Assembly (NCBI GenBank): GCA_965207985.1
Contig: CBDBND010000032.1
Coordinates: forward strand, 124,001 to 188,000
From: CBDBND01 sp965207985
GTDB taxonomy: Bacteria; Pseudomonadota; Alphaproteobacteria; Rhodospirillales; Rhodospirillaceae
DNA length: 64,000 nt
Reading direction: 5' to 3'
Shown: piece by piece, positions 16,242 to 25,989 of the stretch
How positions within the stretch are numbered: position 1 is the first letter of the stretch
Layout: each line of letters begins with the position of its first letter
Notes under the pieces: model-generated
Told to the model about the DNA's origin: nothing
What the model saw: the letters and a program-made list of their open reading frames with translations, nothing else
Databases searched by the model: none
Position numbers and translations under genes: made by a program

Positions 16242-17222
16242 ATGTTCGCCGCTCACGACCCGCCCCCACCGGACCCCCGCTTCGTTGTCGAAGACTTCGA
16301 GCCCGCCTACATGGAGGTCTACCGGCGCGGAGAATTTCCGGCGCGGGTGGAAGCGGCCCTGGCGGAATTGGAGGATTGCCGCGCCTGCCCGCGCAACTGC
16401 GGCGTCAACCGGCTTAAGGACGAGACCCGCGTCTGTCACACCGGGCGTCATGCCATCGTCTCCAGCGTCTTTCCCCACTTCGGCGAGGAAGACTGCCTCC
16501 GGGGCTGGAACGGTTCCGGCACCATCTTCTTCGGTCTGTGCAATCTGCGCTGCGTGTTTTGCCAGAACTGGGACATCTCCCAAAAACAGCAAGGGCGCGA
16601 ATGCACGGCGGAGGAAATCGCAGACCAGATGCTGGCCCTTCAGGCGAAGGGGTGTCACAACATCAATTTCGTCACCCCGGAACACGTCGCGCCCCAGGTC
16701 ATTGAGGCCATCGCCGCGGCCGTGCCCCGGGGTCTGCACCTGTCCATCGTCTACAACACCAGCGCCTATGACGCGCTTGCCTCCTTGAAGCTGCTCGACG
16801 GTCTCATCGATATCTACATGCCCGACTTCAAGTTCTGGACCTATGACAATTCCAAGCGCCTGGTCAGGGCCAAGGACTATCCGGAGCGGGCGCGGGAGGC
16901 CATTTTGGAAATGCACCGCCAGGTGGGACCGCTCCGTTTCGGCCCCGATGGTCTCGCCCGGCGCGGCGTACTGGTGCGCCACCTGGTCATGCCAGGCCAG
17001 GAAGACGAAGCCAGCGCCATTTTTGAATGGCTGGCCACGGACGTCTCGCCGGACACCTATATCAACGTCATGGGCCAGTACCGGCCCGAGTTCCAAGTGG
17101 GACCTGAGGATGTCAAAGGCAAGTACAGAGACATCAATCGCGGTCTTTACACGAGCGAGCTGCTGCGCGCCTACCAGGCTGCCCGTGAAGCGGGCCTGCA
17201 CCGGCTCGACGAACGCTGGTAG
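16242..17222 (+). CDS. Radical SAM protein, PflA-like (COG1313 type)
   Basis: A 326-residue protein. The N-terminal part carries a four-cysteine stretch (CRACPRNCGVNR, with another Cys in RVCHTG). The radical SAM core begins with the C-x3-C-x2-C motif CNLRCVFCQNWDIS, whose cysteines bind a 4Fe-4S cluster that cleaves S-adenosylmethionine. The later stretches YMPDFKFW, VLVRHLVMPGQ and YINVMGQYRP are typical of the uncharacterised pyruvate-formate-lyase-activase homologues (PflX group). No glycyl-radical enzyme is seen nearby, so the target is unknown. It is divergent from the exported SDR gene. The next gene follows after 11 bp and is probably co-transcribed. Confidence 0.92.
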   Translation: MFAAHDPPPPDPRFVVEDFEPAYMEVYRRGEFPARVEAALAELEDCRACPRNCGVNRLKDETRVCHTGRHAIVSSVFPHFGEEDCLRGWNGSGTIFFGLCNLRCVFCQNWDISQKQQGRECTAEEIADQMLALQAKGCHNINFVTPEHVAPQVIEAIAAAVPRGLHLSIVYNTSAYDALASLKLLDGLIDIYMPDFKFWTYDNSKRLVRAKDYPERAREAILEMHRQVGPLRFGPDGLARRGVLVRHLVMPGQEDEASAIFEWLATDVSPDTYINVMGQYRPEFQVGPEDVKGKYRDINRGLYTSELLRAYQAAREAGLHRLDERW

Positions 17223-17233
17223 GGGAAAACCGA

Positions 17234-18205
17234 ATGATTCAATCACTATCGATATTTGCCGCTGCCTTTCTTTCGATTTCCTCAGCGAACGCGCAGTCCG
17301 TCACGGAGGCGCGGTTCGTGTTGGCGGACATCGAGAACTGGCTGCCGGGTCAATACGACAACGAGGCGCAACGGTTTGTGGAAAGCGCTTTCGGTGCCGG
17401 CGACGACGGACTGCATGAGTGGTTTCATATCGACGTCAGCAAGATGGAGAATGGTGAGAGCGAGAGCGTGCAGTTTCTCGTCACCATGCAGGACCGCGCC
17501 AACCCGTCTGCGCCGATGCAACACGCCGTGTTCGCCTTTCGCGTAGATGAAACCATGCGCGCCGTGCGTTTGGACCGCTACCGGGTTCCGCCCGAAGACA
17601 TGGATGGGGATCAATTACGTGCCGGAGCCATCAAAACCGACGACGAATTAGCGACCATTCCCTGCCCGGTCTATTGGCGTCAGGGCCCGGGTTACGTGTA
17701 CGGCGCCATGGATGGGACTTGGTGCGCAATGGACAGTGACTACGGCCCGGTGTTCGTGCGCGGCGATTATCATCTGACGCCTGACGAGTACTGGATGCTC
17801 GCCGCGACCCGGGACGAGACCAACACAACGCTCGTGCGCGGCCGTGCCGACGAAGTGCCCCTACGTCTCAAGAAGGTGCGCTGGTACGAATGCTTCATCA
17901 GCATCCTTCATGGGAACGGGGAAACCAGGACGAGTATCAATCCCTTCACCATGCATGACGGCGGTGATGTCTATACGCTGATGACGGAAGAGGCGGAGCC
18001 GCGGAAAATAGACGTTCTGTTGAGGCGGTCCATGTGGACCTCCCGGTCCGGACGCAACTTCGTGCCGCTGTTGCAGATTTGGGTTTATGAAAACGGCGAC
18101 CGGGAACACCCGCTGGCCAGCTCCTGGTCCGACGCCAGCAGCGGACGTGTGGGATGGGACGCGCGCGGCATCGGCGGCGGCCGGTGTAAAGTTCCGGCGG
18201 ATTAA
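17234..18205 (+). CDS. Secreted protein resembling the CpcT/CpeT family
   Basis: A 323-residue protein with a signal peptide (SIFAAAFLSISSANA). The mature sequence has the order of features seen in CpcT/CpeT (DUF1001) proteins: LADIENWLPGQYDNEAQ near the start, a FHIDVSKM strand, FAFRVDETMRAVRLDRYRV, then PCPVYWRQG and MDGTWCAM with paired cysteines. CpcT/CpeT are phycobilin lyases in cyanobacteria, but many homologues occur outside phototrophs with unknown roles; exported versions are common among these. A beta-barrel lipocalin-like fold is likely. A C-terminal ~100 residues (RRSMWTSRSGRNFVPLLQIW) extend beyond the core. The family call is moderate. Confidence 0.6.
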   Translation: MIQSLSIFAAAFLSISSANAQSVTEARFVLADIENWLPGQYDNEAQRFVESAFGAGDDGLHEWFHIDVSKMENGESESVQFLVTMQDRANPSAPMQHAVFAFRVDETMRAVRLDRYRVPPEDMDGDQLRAGAIKTDDELATIPCPVYWRQGPGYVYGAMDGTWCAMDSDYGPVFVRGDYHLTPDEYWMLAATRDETNTTLVRGRADEVPLRLKKVRWYECFISILHGNGETRTSINPFTMHDGGDVYTLMTEEAEPRKIDVLLRRSMWTSRSGRNFVPLLQIWVYENGDREHPLASSWSDASSGRVGWDARGIGGGRCKVPAD

Positions 18206-18250
18206 GAAACACATTCATTCACCGGCAAAATACGCGTAAATAAATTTGCC

Positions 18251-18688
18251 ATGACCCGCCTCACCCACATCGATCACGTGCAGCTCGCCATGCCCCGCGG
18301 AGAGGAAGAGAAGGCGCGGGAGTTTTACGGCATCGCCCTCGGCCTCACCGAAGTGCCCAAGCCCGACAATCTGAAAGCCAACGGCGGGGCGTGGTTCGAA
18401 AGCGGGGCGTTGCGGGTGCGCCTCGGCGTCGATCCGTCCTTCCGCCCGGCCACCAAAGCCCACCCGGCCTTCATGGTGGAAGGCCTCGATGCTTTGCGCC
18501 AGCGCTTGAGCGATCTCGGTTACCGCATCGAGGAAGGCGAACCTTTGGACGGCGTCGCCCGCTTCTATGTGTTCGACCCGTTCGGCAACCGTATCGAACT
18601 GATGGAGCGTCTGAATGAACGGGCGGGCAAAGTGGATGTGGACGATTGGCAACAAGATGAACAGGCCAACCAAAAGCTGGGGGCTTAA
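18251..18688 (+). CDS. VOC-family (glyoxalase/bleomycin resistance) protein
   Basis: A 145-residue protein of the vicinal-oxygen-chelate fold. It starts LTHIDHVQLAMPRGEEEKAR (first beta-alpha-beta unit with the metal-binding His) and ends GVARFYVFDPFGNRIELME, where the D-P-F-G-N-R and the final Glu ligand are standard. Only one VOC module pair is present, so it would act as a dimer. The substrate cannot be told from sequence: glyoxalase, dioxygenase-like and resistance proteins share these motifs. It lies in the same direction as the chimeric beta-lactamase/LpxR pseudogene, whose GTG start follows two bases after this stop. Confidence 0.88.
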   Translation: MTRLTHIDHVQLAMPRGEEEKAREFYGIALGLTEVPKPDNLKANGGAWFESGALRVRLGVDPSFRPATKAHPAFMVEGLDALRQRLSDLGYRIEEGEPLDGVARFYVFDPFGNRIELMERLNERAGKVDVDDWQQDEQANQKLGA

Positions 18689-18689
18689 G

Positions 18690-20081
18690 GTGGCTCAGTT
18701 GAATCGTCTGCTGTCGCTTGCCGCCGTTTTGATCCTTTATGAATCTTCCGTGTCAGCGCAAAACAATACGGACGCGGTGGATGCTTTTATCCAAACCCGC
18801 ATGGAAGAACGCAGAATCCCTGGCCTGGCATTTGGGATCATAAAAAACGGAAGCATTGAACGGATTGCAGCCCTTGGCGTGACGGACCTTGAGACGCAAA
18901 TTCCCGTCACCCCTGAGACGCCGTTTCAAATTGCTTCCAATTCCAAGAACGTCACCGCGGTCACTGTGATGACGTTGGTAGAAGAGGGTGTGTTGAGTCT
19001 CGACGACACGATCGGCACCCATCTCGCTGATATTCCCGAACATTGGAAGCCTGTCACCGTTCGCCAGTTGCTCAACCATACCTCTGGCTTGCCGGATAAT
19101 GTAATAAGCCCGTTTTCCATGGGCACGGTTGCAGATAATGCCGACGACGTCATCGCAATCTTAACGGATCGACCCTTAGACGCCGCGCCTGGGGAACGGT
19201 GACTATACAACCAGACCAACTATATGCTGCTGGCATTGCTTATCGAAAAATATCGGGGTCTTTCTTACGCGGATTACATTAAAGAGGCGTTTTTTGCGCC
19301 GTTAAATCTGCAAAGTCCTTTCTTCGGTCACACCGGCGTATACGCCTCTCTTTACACTGTGTTCGATTACAGCGGTGGGCAGCCCAAGTTTATGAAAGAC
19401 CGCATTGATCCTTTATCGGAAACAATTTCGCCGGTCGTTTACCTGTACGGTGCGCTGACGTTCCAAAGGGACCACACACTTCAACAGCGTCAGATCTATG
19501 ACACTCTGGAACTACAGCTCGGTGTGATTGGTGAGTCGTCTGGCGCGGTGGTGGTGCAAATCAACTGGCATAAGTTCATCGGCGTGGAACGACCCAACGA
19601 GTGGGACAACCAGTTGCCGGACGAGCCCGCCTTCCTGGTGAAGTTCAAACGGGAATGGCCCGGGTGGCGGGAGTGGAGGCTGAACGACTTGGGCACACAC
19701 TTGCGACTGCGCCCGTTTATGGAAGGCCAGGCCGGGACCATCGCTGTGCGGGCGAAGGCGGGGTTGGAAACCCGCATCGGCCATAATATGAAAGATGATC
19801 CCTTGCGCGGCGATTGGAGCGCGGACGACAAAGCCACATGGTTCGCCTTTATCAACGCCAACGGCAGTGCCGTGGCCCATAACATTTTTCTCGACGGCAC
19901 TGTTTTTCGGAACAGTGCGTCCGTGCCGCAAAAGCATTTTGTCGCCAAACTGCGGTACGGCGTTACTCTGCAGTGGCAGCGGTTCTTTTTGACCTTTGCA
20001 GAAATCTGGCAATCAAAGGAATTCGACGGCCAGCCCAAGGGCCACCGCTACAGCGCCATCAGATTGAAATGGTATTACTGA
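18690..20081 (+). pseudogene. Chimera of a beta-lactamase-family hydrolase and LpxR, with an in-frame TGA
   Basis: GTG 18690 (GGGGG box upstream) begins a signal peptide, LLSLAAVLILYESSVSAQ. A class C beta-lactamase/esterase-type domain follows, with the S-x-x-K nucleophile in QIASNSKNVTAVT, LLNHTSGLPDN, and the Tyr motif LYNQTNYMLLALL. A TGA at 19200-19202 interrupts G-E-R-x-L-Y, where the family has Trp. Around 19390-19450 the frame passes without a break into the C-terminal two-thirds of a lipid A 3'-O-deacylase of the LpxR/DUF2219 family: YLYGALTFQRDH, DTLELQLGVIG, NEWDNQLPDEPAF, HNIFLDGTVFRNS, IRLKWYY. The LpxR N-terminus with its first catalytic residues is missing. A deletion fused the two genes, and neither is likely to work. 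Confidence 0.85.
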
Positions 20082-20090
20082 GCCGAGGCC

Positions 20091-21599
20091 CTAAAGCCCG
20101 TAGTCGCTCCACTTGCCGTCCACCAAGTCGAAAGACTCTGGGCACATATCCTCCAATAGAGTGCGATTGAGCGGCGGGTAGGACTCCGGTCCGCCTTCTT
20201 CCGGCAACTGGCGGGTGGCATCGATGATGACCTTGCTCGACATGCCGCGCACCGGCGCGCTCGGATCCAAACGCATGCCCATCTGCTGTGGCACGATCAA
20301 TGTTGCGGGATGGGGCTGCCAGCGGGAGCCGACGGCGGCGAGCACGTCGGTCCAGTTGAGCACATCCACGTCCTTATCAACGACGATCACCACCTTGGCG
20401 ATGTTCAGACTGCCGGCAACGATCTGCCCGGCGGCGATGCCCGCCCCGGCCTGTTTCTTGTCAATGGCAATGATGGTGTAACCGGTAGCGTCGGTGGGAA
20501 TGTGCATGCTCTTCAAGCCGGGCACCATCATCTTGAAACGCATCTGTGCGGTGGCCGACATAGGCGAAGTCAGGAACCCACGCATCACACCAGTGTAGTT
20601 GTTGATCGTCCATGGATTGGTGCGATGGGTCACGGCCGTGATGTTCATAAAGAAGTTTTCGTCCTTCTTCAGGCCGAGATAGCCGTACATTTCACCGAAG
20701 GGCCCTTCCTCTTCGAAGTCGCGGTCAAGAGGGATCTCTCCTTCGATGATGATTTCCGAATGAGCGGGAACGAGAATGTCGCTGGTCTCGCATTTGACCA
20801 CGTCCACCGCCTTGTTGCGGAAACCGCCGGCCAAGGCCAGTTCGTCCTGGCCGGGCCCGGCCACTTTCGAGCTGCTCATGGCGAAGACGATGGGATCGGC
20901 GCCGATAACCACGGCCGCGTTGACGGACTTTTCGCCGCGCTTTTGGGCGTTCATCAGCATGGTCCAGCCGTGCTGGAAGGGCTCCGGGTTAACGCCGATC
21001 TTGTTCTTGCCTTTGACCTGACAGCGGTAGGTGCCGACGTTGCGGCCCAGCTCGGCGTCTTCGATGATCACCGAGCCGCAGTTGATGTAGCGTCCACCGT
21101 CCGCAGGATTGGTTTTCAGCCACGGGAATTTTTCAATGTCGACGTCGTCGCCCAGTTGAATGTGTTCCTTACAAGGGGCGGCGGCGTTGTCGACGGGATT
21201 GGGATCGATCTTGGGAACGCCGCGTTTGCACAAGGCGTCGACCTTGCCCATGGCGGCGCGGTACATCTCGATGTAATCGTCGGTAATGGTCTCCACGCCG
21301 AAGCCGAGGGCCTCCGCCTGCCACGGTCCGTAAGGATTGCCCAGCACCGGGCCGTCCATCCATTCGCCGTCTACTTTCACTCGTTCGATGAGAAACGCTG
21401 GAGCCGTGTTGTAGCCCTTACGGTCAACCAGCTTGTAGGCGAAAGCGGTGGCCTCGTATTGATCCTGATCCATTACGGGAATGCGCAGGAGATAGCCATG
21501 GGCTTCCATGGCGGCGATGAACTCCCTTAAGGAATCATAAGGACCTGTGGATGCAACATTGGCCAAATCCGATGTGGTTTCAGGTGCGGCGGTGTCCAT
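20091..21599 (-). CDS. UbiD-family decarboxylase
   Basis: A 502-residue protein, normal length for UbiD. Family stretches include SLREFIAAMEAHGYLLRI, GVPKIDPNPV, INCGSVI with NVGTYR, KIGVNPEPFQHGWTM, NAAVVIGADP, VVKCETSDILVPAHSEI, EGPFGEMYGYLG and NYTGVMRG. UbiD enzymes use prenylated FMN to decarboxylate aromatic or alpha,beta-unsaturated acids, and a UbiX partner supplies the cofactor. No ubiX is in the window. The N-terminal extension of ~20 residues and lack of a ubiquinone context suggest a substrate other than the ubiquinone precursor (inference). ATG 21599 has GGAGG upstream. It is convergent with the LpxR chimera, ten bases away. Confidence 0.92.
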   Translation of the reverse strand: MDTAAPETTSDLANVASTGPYDSLREFIAAMEAHGYLLRIPVMDQDQYEATAFAYKLVDRKGYNTAPAFLIERVKVDGEWMDGPVLGNPYGPWQAEALGFGVETITDDYIEMYRAAMGKVDALCKRGVPKIDPNPVDNAAAPCKEHIQLGDDVDIEKFPWLKTNPADGGRYINCGSVIIEDAELGRNVGTYRCQVKGKNKIGVNPEPFQHGWTMLMNAQKRGEKSVNAAVVIGADPIVFAMSSSKVAGPGQDELALAGGFRNKAVDVVKCETSDILVPAHSEIIIEGEIPLDRDFEEEGPFGEMYGYLGLKKDENFFMNITAVTHRTNPWTINNYTGVMRGFLTSPMSATAQMRFKMMVPGLKSMHIPTDATGYTIIAIDKKQAGAGIAAGQIVAGSLNIAKVVIVVDKDVDVLNWTDVLAAVGSRWQPHPATLIVPQQMGMRLDPSAPVRGMSSKVIIDATRQLPEEGGPESYPPLNRTLLEDMCPESFDLVDGKWSDYGL

Positions 21600-21763
21600 G
21601 ACCGGAGGCCTCCGTGAGCTTCAGGATTGTTGGTTCAAGAGCAACTGTTAAACTCGTTGTAGGAGGACGCCGGTTGAGAGTCGACCATTCTAGAGCCTTC
21701 GGCCAGACCCTATCCAAACCGTGGGCGGCTTGCCTGGGCCCGGCCCCTTTGAAAGGATAGGGG

Positions 21764-22408
21764 ATGACTTACGGGATGAGATCAGGACGTCTCAGAGTTT
21801 GGACCGTCGTGGTCATGCTGATCCTGTGCCTCAGTCTCGAGCCAAGCGTCCTGTCCGCTCAGCCGACGCCGGACCGCAAGCCCCTGGCTCAAGAACGGCT
21901 TGTGATGCCTCTGTTCCCGGCGGACTGGGTAGAAATCTTCCGGGAAAACGGACCCATCGAGACCGTCGAGTATGTGCCCGCCAATCAGGTCAACAGGCCA
22001 TGGCAAGACAAGATCATCCTGCAGGTCTATCACAATCTGAACGACCTGCCGCTGGACGCCATCCAACGGCGCACCCAAGGTCAGAACCGCAACCGCTGCA
22101 CCGGTGTGATTGAAGGACCGCTGCAGTCGGGGCTCAACAACGGCTATGCCTCGGCGTTTTGGACTCTCGGCTGCCGCTATCTCAACGCGGCCAGTACAGC
22201 TGAGGTAAGCGTCGGCGAAACCCAATACACAAAGGCCATTCAAGGGCAGTCGGCCCTCTATGTGCTCAACCGCATTTGGCGCACGCCGGCTTTCGGTGAA
22301 GACGGACCGGCCATCGACGCCACATCCATCGGAGACGGTATCGCCTTCCTCACCACGTCAATCGTTTGTGTGCCGAACTCAGCGGATCATCCGTGTGACT
22401 TTAATTGA
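21764..22408 (+). CDS. Secreted protein of unknown function
   Basis: A 214-residue protein with a Sec signal peptide (VWTVVVMLILCLSLEPSVLS, then A-Q-P). The mature part is soluble. It has five cysteines (NRCTG, LGCRY, IVCVP, HPCDF and one in the signal), which could form disulfides in the periplasm. It contains no domain that I recognise. GGATAGGGG lies directly before ATG 21764, and a second ATG at 21776 is an alternative. It is divergent from ubiD and convergent with hinT, so it is probably a single-gene transcript. Confidence 0.7.
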   Translation: MTYGMRSGRLRVWTVVVMLILCLSLEPSVLSAQPTPDRKPLAQERLVMPLFPADWVEIFRENGPIETVEYVPANQVNRPWQDKIILQVYHNLNDLPLDAIQRRTQGQNRNRCTGVIEGPLQSGLNNGYASAFWTLGCRYLNAASTAEVSVGETQYTKAIQGQSALYVLNRIWRTPAFGEDGPAIDATSIGDGIAFLTTSIVCVPNSADHPCDFN

Positions 22409-22417
22409 GGTCTGAAC

Positions 22418-22780
22418 TCAGCCGCTGAGCATGGGGCCGAGACGCCGGCCACCGAACACGTGAATATGAAGATGGGGCACCTCTTGGTGGCCGTTGTGGC
22501 CGGCATTGGCGAGGATGCGGTAGCCGTCGTCTTTCAAGCCCTTTTCCTCTACCACTTTGAGCACGGCGCGGTTGAGAGCGCCCATCTCTGCGTCTGACGC
22601 CTTCTCGGCAAAGTCGGTCATGGAGACATACTTGCCTTTGGGAATGACCAGAACGTGCACGGGTGCTTGAGGGTTGATGTCTTCGAAGGCCAAGGTGTGA
22701 TCGTCTTCGTAGACTTTGGTGCAGGGAATCTCTTCGCGCAAAATTTTTGCGAAGATGTTGTCGTCATCGTAAGCGGTCAT
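22418..22780 (-). CDS. hinT: HIT-family nucleotide hydrolase HinT
   Basis: A 120-residue protein with the histidine triad H-x-H-x-H in EVPHLHIHVFGGRRLG. It opens with DDDNIFAKILREEIPCTKVYEDD and AFEDINPQAPVHVLVIPK, both standard for HinT purine nucleoside phosphoramidases. ATG 22780 overlaps the hisE stop in ATGA and has GGAGGGG upstream. A longer frame to 22891 is only the antisense-shifted overlap with hisE. It is the last gene of the his cluster, a common alphaproteobacterial arrangement. Confidence 0.95.
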   Translation of the reverse strand: MTAYDDDNIFAKILREEIPCTKVYEDDHTLAFEDINPQAPVHVLVIPKGKYVSMTDFAEKASDAEMGALNRAVLKVVEEKGLKDDGYRILANAGHNGHQEVPHLHIHVFGGRRLGPMLSG

Positions 22781-23135
22781 TTGTCCCCTCCGATGTCTTT
22801 TGCTTTGTCTTTGTCGCGGATACCGGGTGTGCCGAACCGGTAATCCAACACGGCGTAGACCTCTTCCGGCTTTACCTCTTTGGCAGCCCACAATAACAGC
22901 AGCATGTAAATAAGGTCTGCGCTTTCGTCGAGTAAATCTTCCCTGCTTTGCGCAACCGCAGCCAGCGCTGTTTCCACGCCTTCTTCGCCAACTTTCTGAG
23001 CGATCTTGGTGACGCCTTTGGCATACATTTTCGCCGTATAAGACTTTTCGGGGTCAGCGCCCTTGCGGCTCACCAGCACGTCATAAAGCCTGTCAAGAAT
23101 GGCCGCATCGGTTTTTGAATTGTCTTTTTTCTTAC

Positions 23136-23139
<4 letters not shown>
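22777..23139 (-). CDS. hisE: Phosphoribosyl-ATP pyrophosphatase HisE
   Basis: A 120-residue all-helical protein of the MazG-like fold. Key stretches are LDRLYDVLVSRKGADPEKSY, KIAQKVGEEGVETALAA (metal-binding Glu residues) and DESADLIYMLLLLWAAKEV. It hydrolyses PR-ATP to PR-AMP, the second step of histidine synthesis. HisI, which normally follows, is not in this window. It overlaps hisF upstream and hinT downstream by 4 bp each (ATGA), which indicates translational coupling. Confidence 0.95.
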
Positions 23140-23921
<782 letters not shown>

Positions 23922-23927
23922 GATTTT

Positions 23928-24668
23928 TCAGGTGGCCAACAAAGTAAGCGCCTCGGCAAGGTCGATGCGGCCATCATAAAGAGCGCGCCCGGATATGACA
24001 CCGCTCAGTCCTGGGGTGGAGTCCGCTTTTGATTTGATGGTGCTGAGGTCCTCCAGTGAAGACACTCCGCCGGAAATGATGATGGGGATAGCCACGGCTT
24101 CGGCCAATGCAGCCGAAGCGTCCACATTGGGTCCGGTGAGCACGCCGTCGCGATCAATGTCCGTGTGGATGATGGTGGCGACGCCGGCGTCTTCGAACCG
24201 CTTGGCAAGATCTGTGGCCGTGATATCGGAGGTCTCCGCCCAGCCTTCCACGGCCACATGGCCTTTCCGCGCGTCGATGCCGACCGCCACACACCCGGGA
24301 AACGCGTCACAGGCGGTGCGCACGAAGTCGGGGTCCTTTACTGCCGCCGTGCCCAACACCAGGCGGGCTATCCCGGTTTTGATCCAATGTTCCGCCATCG
24401 CCATGTCCCGGATGCCGCCACCCAGTTGGACGGGGACATCCACGGCCGTAACGATGGCCTTCACGGCAGCCGCGTTGACCGGTTTGCCGGCAAAGGCGCC
24501 GTTGAGATCGACCACGTGAATCCAAGACGTTCCGGCAGCGGCAAAGGTCTGTGCCTGCGCCGCCGGGTCGTCATTGAACACGGTGGCGCGGTTCATATCC
24601 CCTTGGGCCAGACGCACGCACTGGCCGTCTTTGAGGTCGATGGCCGGATATAAAACGATCTGCCCCAT
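23928..24668 (-). CDS. hisA: ProFAR isomerase HisA
   Basis: The start at 24668 (MGQIVLYPAIDLKDGQ) is preferred over an ATG five codons upstream at 24683, because family proteins begin just before the first barrel strand and 24683 would overlap hisH. The 246-residue TIM barrel has the catalytic acids Asp in PAIDLKDG and Asp in IIHTDIDRDG. The phosphate-binding loops are QLGGGIRDM and ISGGVSSLEDL. It converts ProFAR to PRFAR. The hisH stop lies two bases upstream. Confidence 0.96.
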   Translation of the reverse strand: MGQIVLYPAIDLKDGQCVRLAQGDMNRATVFNDDPAAQAQTFAAAGTSWIHVVDLNGAFAGKPVNAAAVKAIVTAVDVPVQLGGGIRDMAMAEHWIKTGIARLVLGTAAVKDPDFVRTACDAFPGCVAVGIDARKGHVAVEGWAETSDITATDLAKRFEDAGVATIIHTDIDRDGVLTGPNVDASAALAEAVAIPIIISGGVSSLEDLSTIKSKADSTPGLSGVISGRALYDGRIDLAEALTLLAT

Positions 24669-24670
24669 GG

Positions 24671-25330
24671 CTAAGGCGTCCACCTGAGGAAGTTGGTGAT
24701 CAATGTCAGACCCACGGCCTGACTTTTTTCAGGGTGGAACTGGGTACCGAACAGATTGTCCCGGCCGACTGCGGCGGTGACTGTCTGGCCATACTCCACA
24801 GTGGCACAAAGATCGGCCTCGTTTGCGCACTCAAGCTGATAACTGTGCACGAAATAGGCATACGGCGCCTCACCAAGACCCTCCAGAACCGGGTGGGCTT
24901 GGGCAACGTTCAATTCGTTCCAACCCATGTGCGGAATGCGTGGGCCGGTCCCACCGGGCCCGGCGTCATCGGCGGGCACAAGGGCGCGAACGCTTCCGGG
25001 AATCCAGCCGAACCCGTCGGCCTCTCCATGTTCAAAGCCCTTGTCGGCCATGAGCTGCATGCCGACACAAATGCCGAAAAATGGCCGTGCCTTGGTGATG
25101 ACGGTTTCCATAAGCACGTCGGCCATTCCGGGTACGGCCATGAGCCCGGCCCGGCAATCGGCAAAAGCGCCGACACCGGGGAGCACCACACGGTCCGCCT
25201 TGGCAACGGCGTCCGTATCCGCGGTCACGGTCACTGTGACCGAAAGCCCGGCGTTGGCTGCCGCCTTTTCAAAGGCTTTGGCGGCGGATCTCAGATTCCC
25301 GGATCCGTAATCAATAATGACAATGTTCAT
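24671..25330 (-). CDS. hisH: Imidazole glycerol phosphate synthase amidotransferase HisH
   Basis: A 219-residue class I glutamine amidotransferase. The start is IVIIDYGSGNLRSAAKAFEK. The nucleophile Cys is in FFGICVGMQLMADKG and the His-Glu pair is in FGTQFHPEKSQA. The oxyanion-strand LPGVGAFADC is also present. It frees ammonia from glutamine and channels it to HisF. It is followed closely by hisA and preceded by hisB, with a 71-bp gap that contains no gene. Confidence 0.96.
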   Translation of the reverse strand: MNIVIIDYGSGNLRSAAKAFEKAAANAGLSVTVTVTADTDAVAKADRVVLPGVGAFADCRAGLMAVPGMADVLMETVITKARPFFGICVGMQLMADKGFEHGEADGFGWIPGSVRALVPADDAGPGGTGPRIPHMGWNELNVAQAHPVLEGLGEAPYAYFVHSYQLECANEADLCATVEYGQTVTAAVGRDNLFGTQFHPEKSQAVGLTLITNFLRWTP

Positions 25331-25401
25331 AGGTCCATTGCCTGGCGGCGAAAGGAGACAAGACCCAAAAGGATCAACACGCTTGTTTAGAGTTTGCTGT
25401 T

Positions 25402-25989
25402 TTAGAGCTTGCCTTTGGTTGAAGGAATGGCGTCGGCCTTGCGCGGATCAATCTCAAGGGCGGTGCGCAAAGATCGGGCCAATCCCTTGAAACAGGACTC
25501 GACAATATGGTGGTTGTTCTCGCCATATTTGTTCCACACATGCAATGTCGCGCCGGCAGATTGAGCGAAGGCTTGAAACCATTCCTTGAACAGTTCCGTA
25601 TCCATGTCCCCCAGTTTCGGTTTGGAAAAATTGACCTTCCAAATCAAATAAGGCCGGTTGGACAGGTCCAGCGCCACTTCGGTCAACGTTTCATCCATGG
25701 GAATAACCGCCGAGCCGTAACGCGTAATACCTGTCCGGTCACCGAGCGCCTCAGCGACGGCTTCTCCGATACAAATGCCCACGTCCTCCGTTGTGTGGTG
25801 AAAATCGATGTGCAGGTCACCTTCGGCTTTCACCGTCAGATCCAAAAGACTGTGGCGAGAAAGCTGTTCCAGCATGTGATCGAGAAAGCCGATGCCGGTG
25901 TTCACCTTGTACTGACCGATTCCGTCCAGGTTCACCGTCACGGAAATCTTTGTTTCTTTGGTTGATCTGTTTACCGTTGCCTCGCGCAT
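25402..25989 (-). CDS. hisB: Imidazoleglycerol-phosphate dehydratase HisB
   Basis: The start at 25989 (MREATVNRSTKET) has GAGGGG upstream; a frame six codons longer begins at 26007. The 195-residue single-domain enzyme has both metal-binding motifs: GFLDHMLEQLSRH with DFHHTTEDVGI, and WNKYGENNHHIVESCFKGLA. It dehydrates imidazole glycerol phosphate. It lacks the phosphatase domain found fused in enterobacteria. It is the first gene of the minus-strand his cluster, so the promoter should lie in the 260-bp gap before the XRE gene. Confidence 0.97.
   Translation of the reverse strand: MREATVNRSTKETKISVTVNLDGIGQYKVNTGIGFLDHMLEQLSRHSLLDLTVKAEGDLHIDFHHTTEDVGICIGEAVAEALGDRTGITRYGSAVIPMDETLTEVALDLSNRPYLIWKVNFSKPKLGDMDTELFKEWFQAFAQSAGATLHVWNKYGENNHHIVESCFKGLARSLRTALEIDPRKADAIPSTKGKL

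Noticed and set aside
3884..19202. Stop-codon reassignment (TAG at 3884 and TGA at 19200 both where Trp is expected)
   Set aside because: Two different stop codons are involved, and both TAG and TGA clearly end intact genes here (for example TGA after mnmG and parA, TAG after hisH). No other in-frame stops occur in housekeeping genes, so these are local mutations.
20310..21530. A 406-codon plus-strand frame across the UbiD gene
   Set aside because: It is antisense to a full-length UbiD with all family motifs; the composition (His/Gly/Val-rich) is typical of reverse-complement reading.
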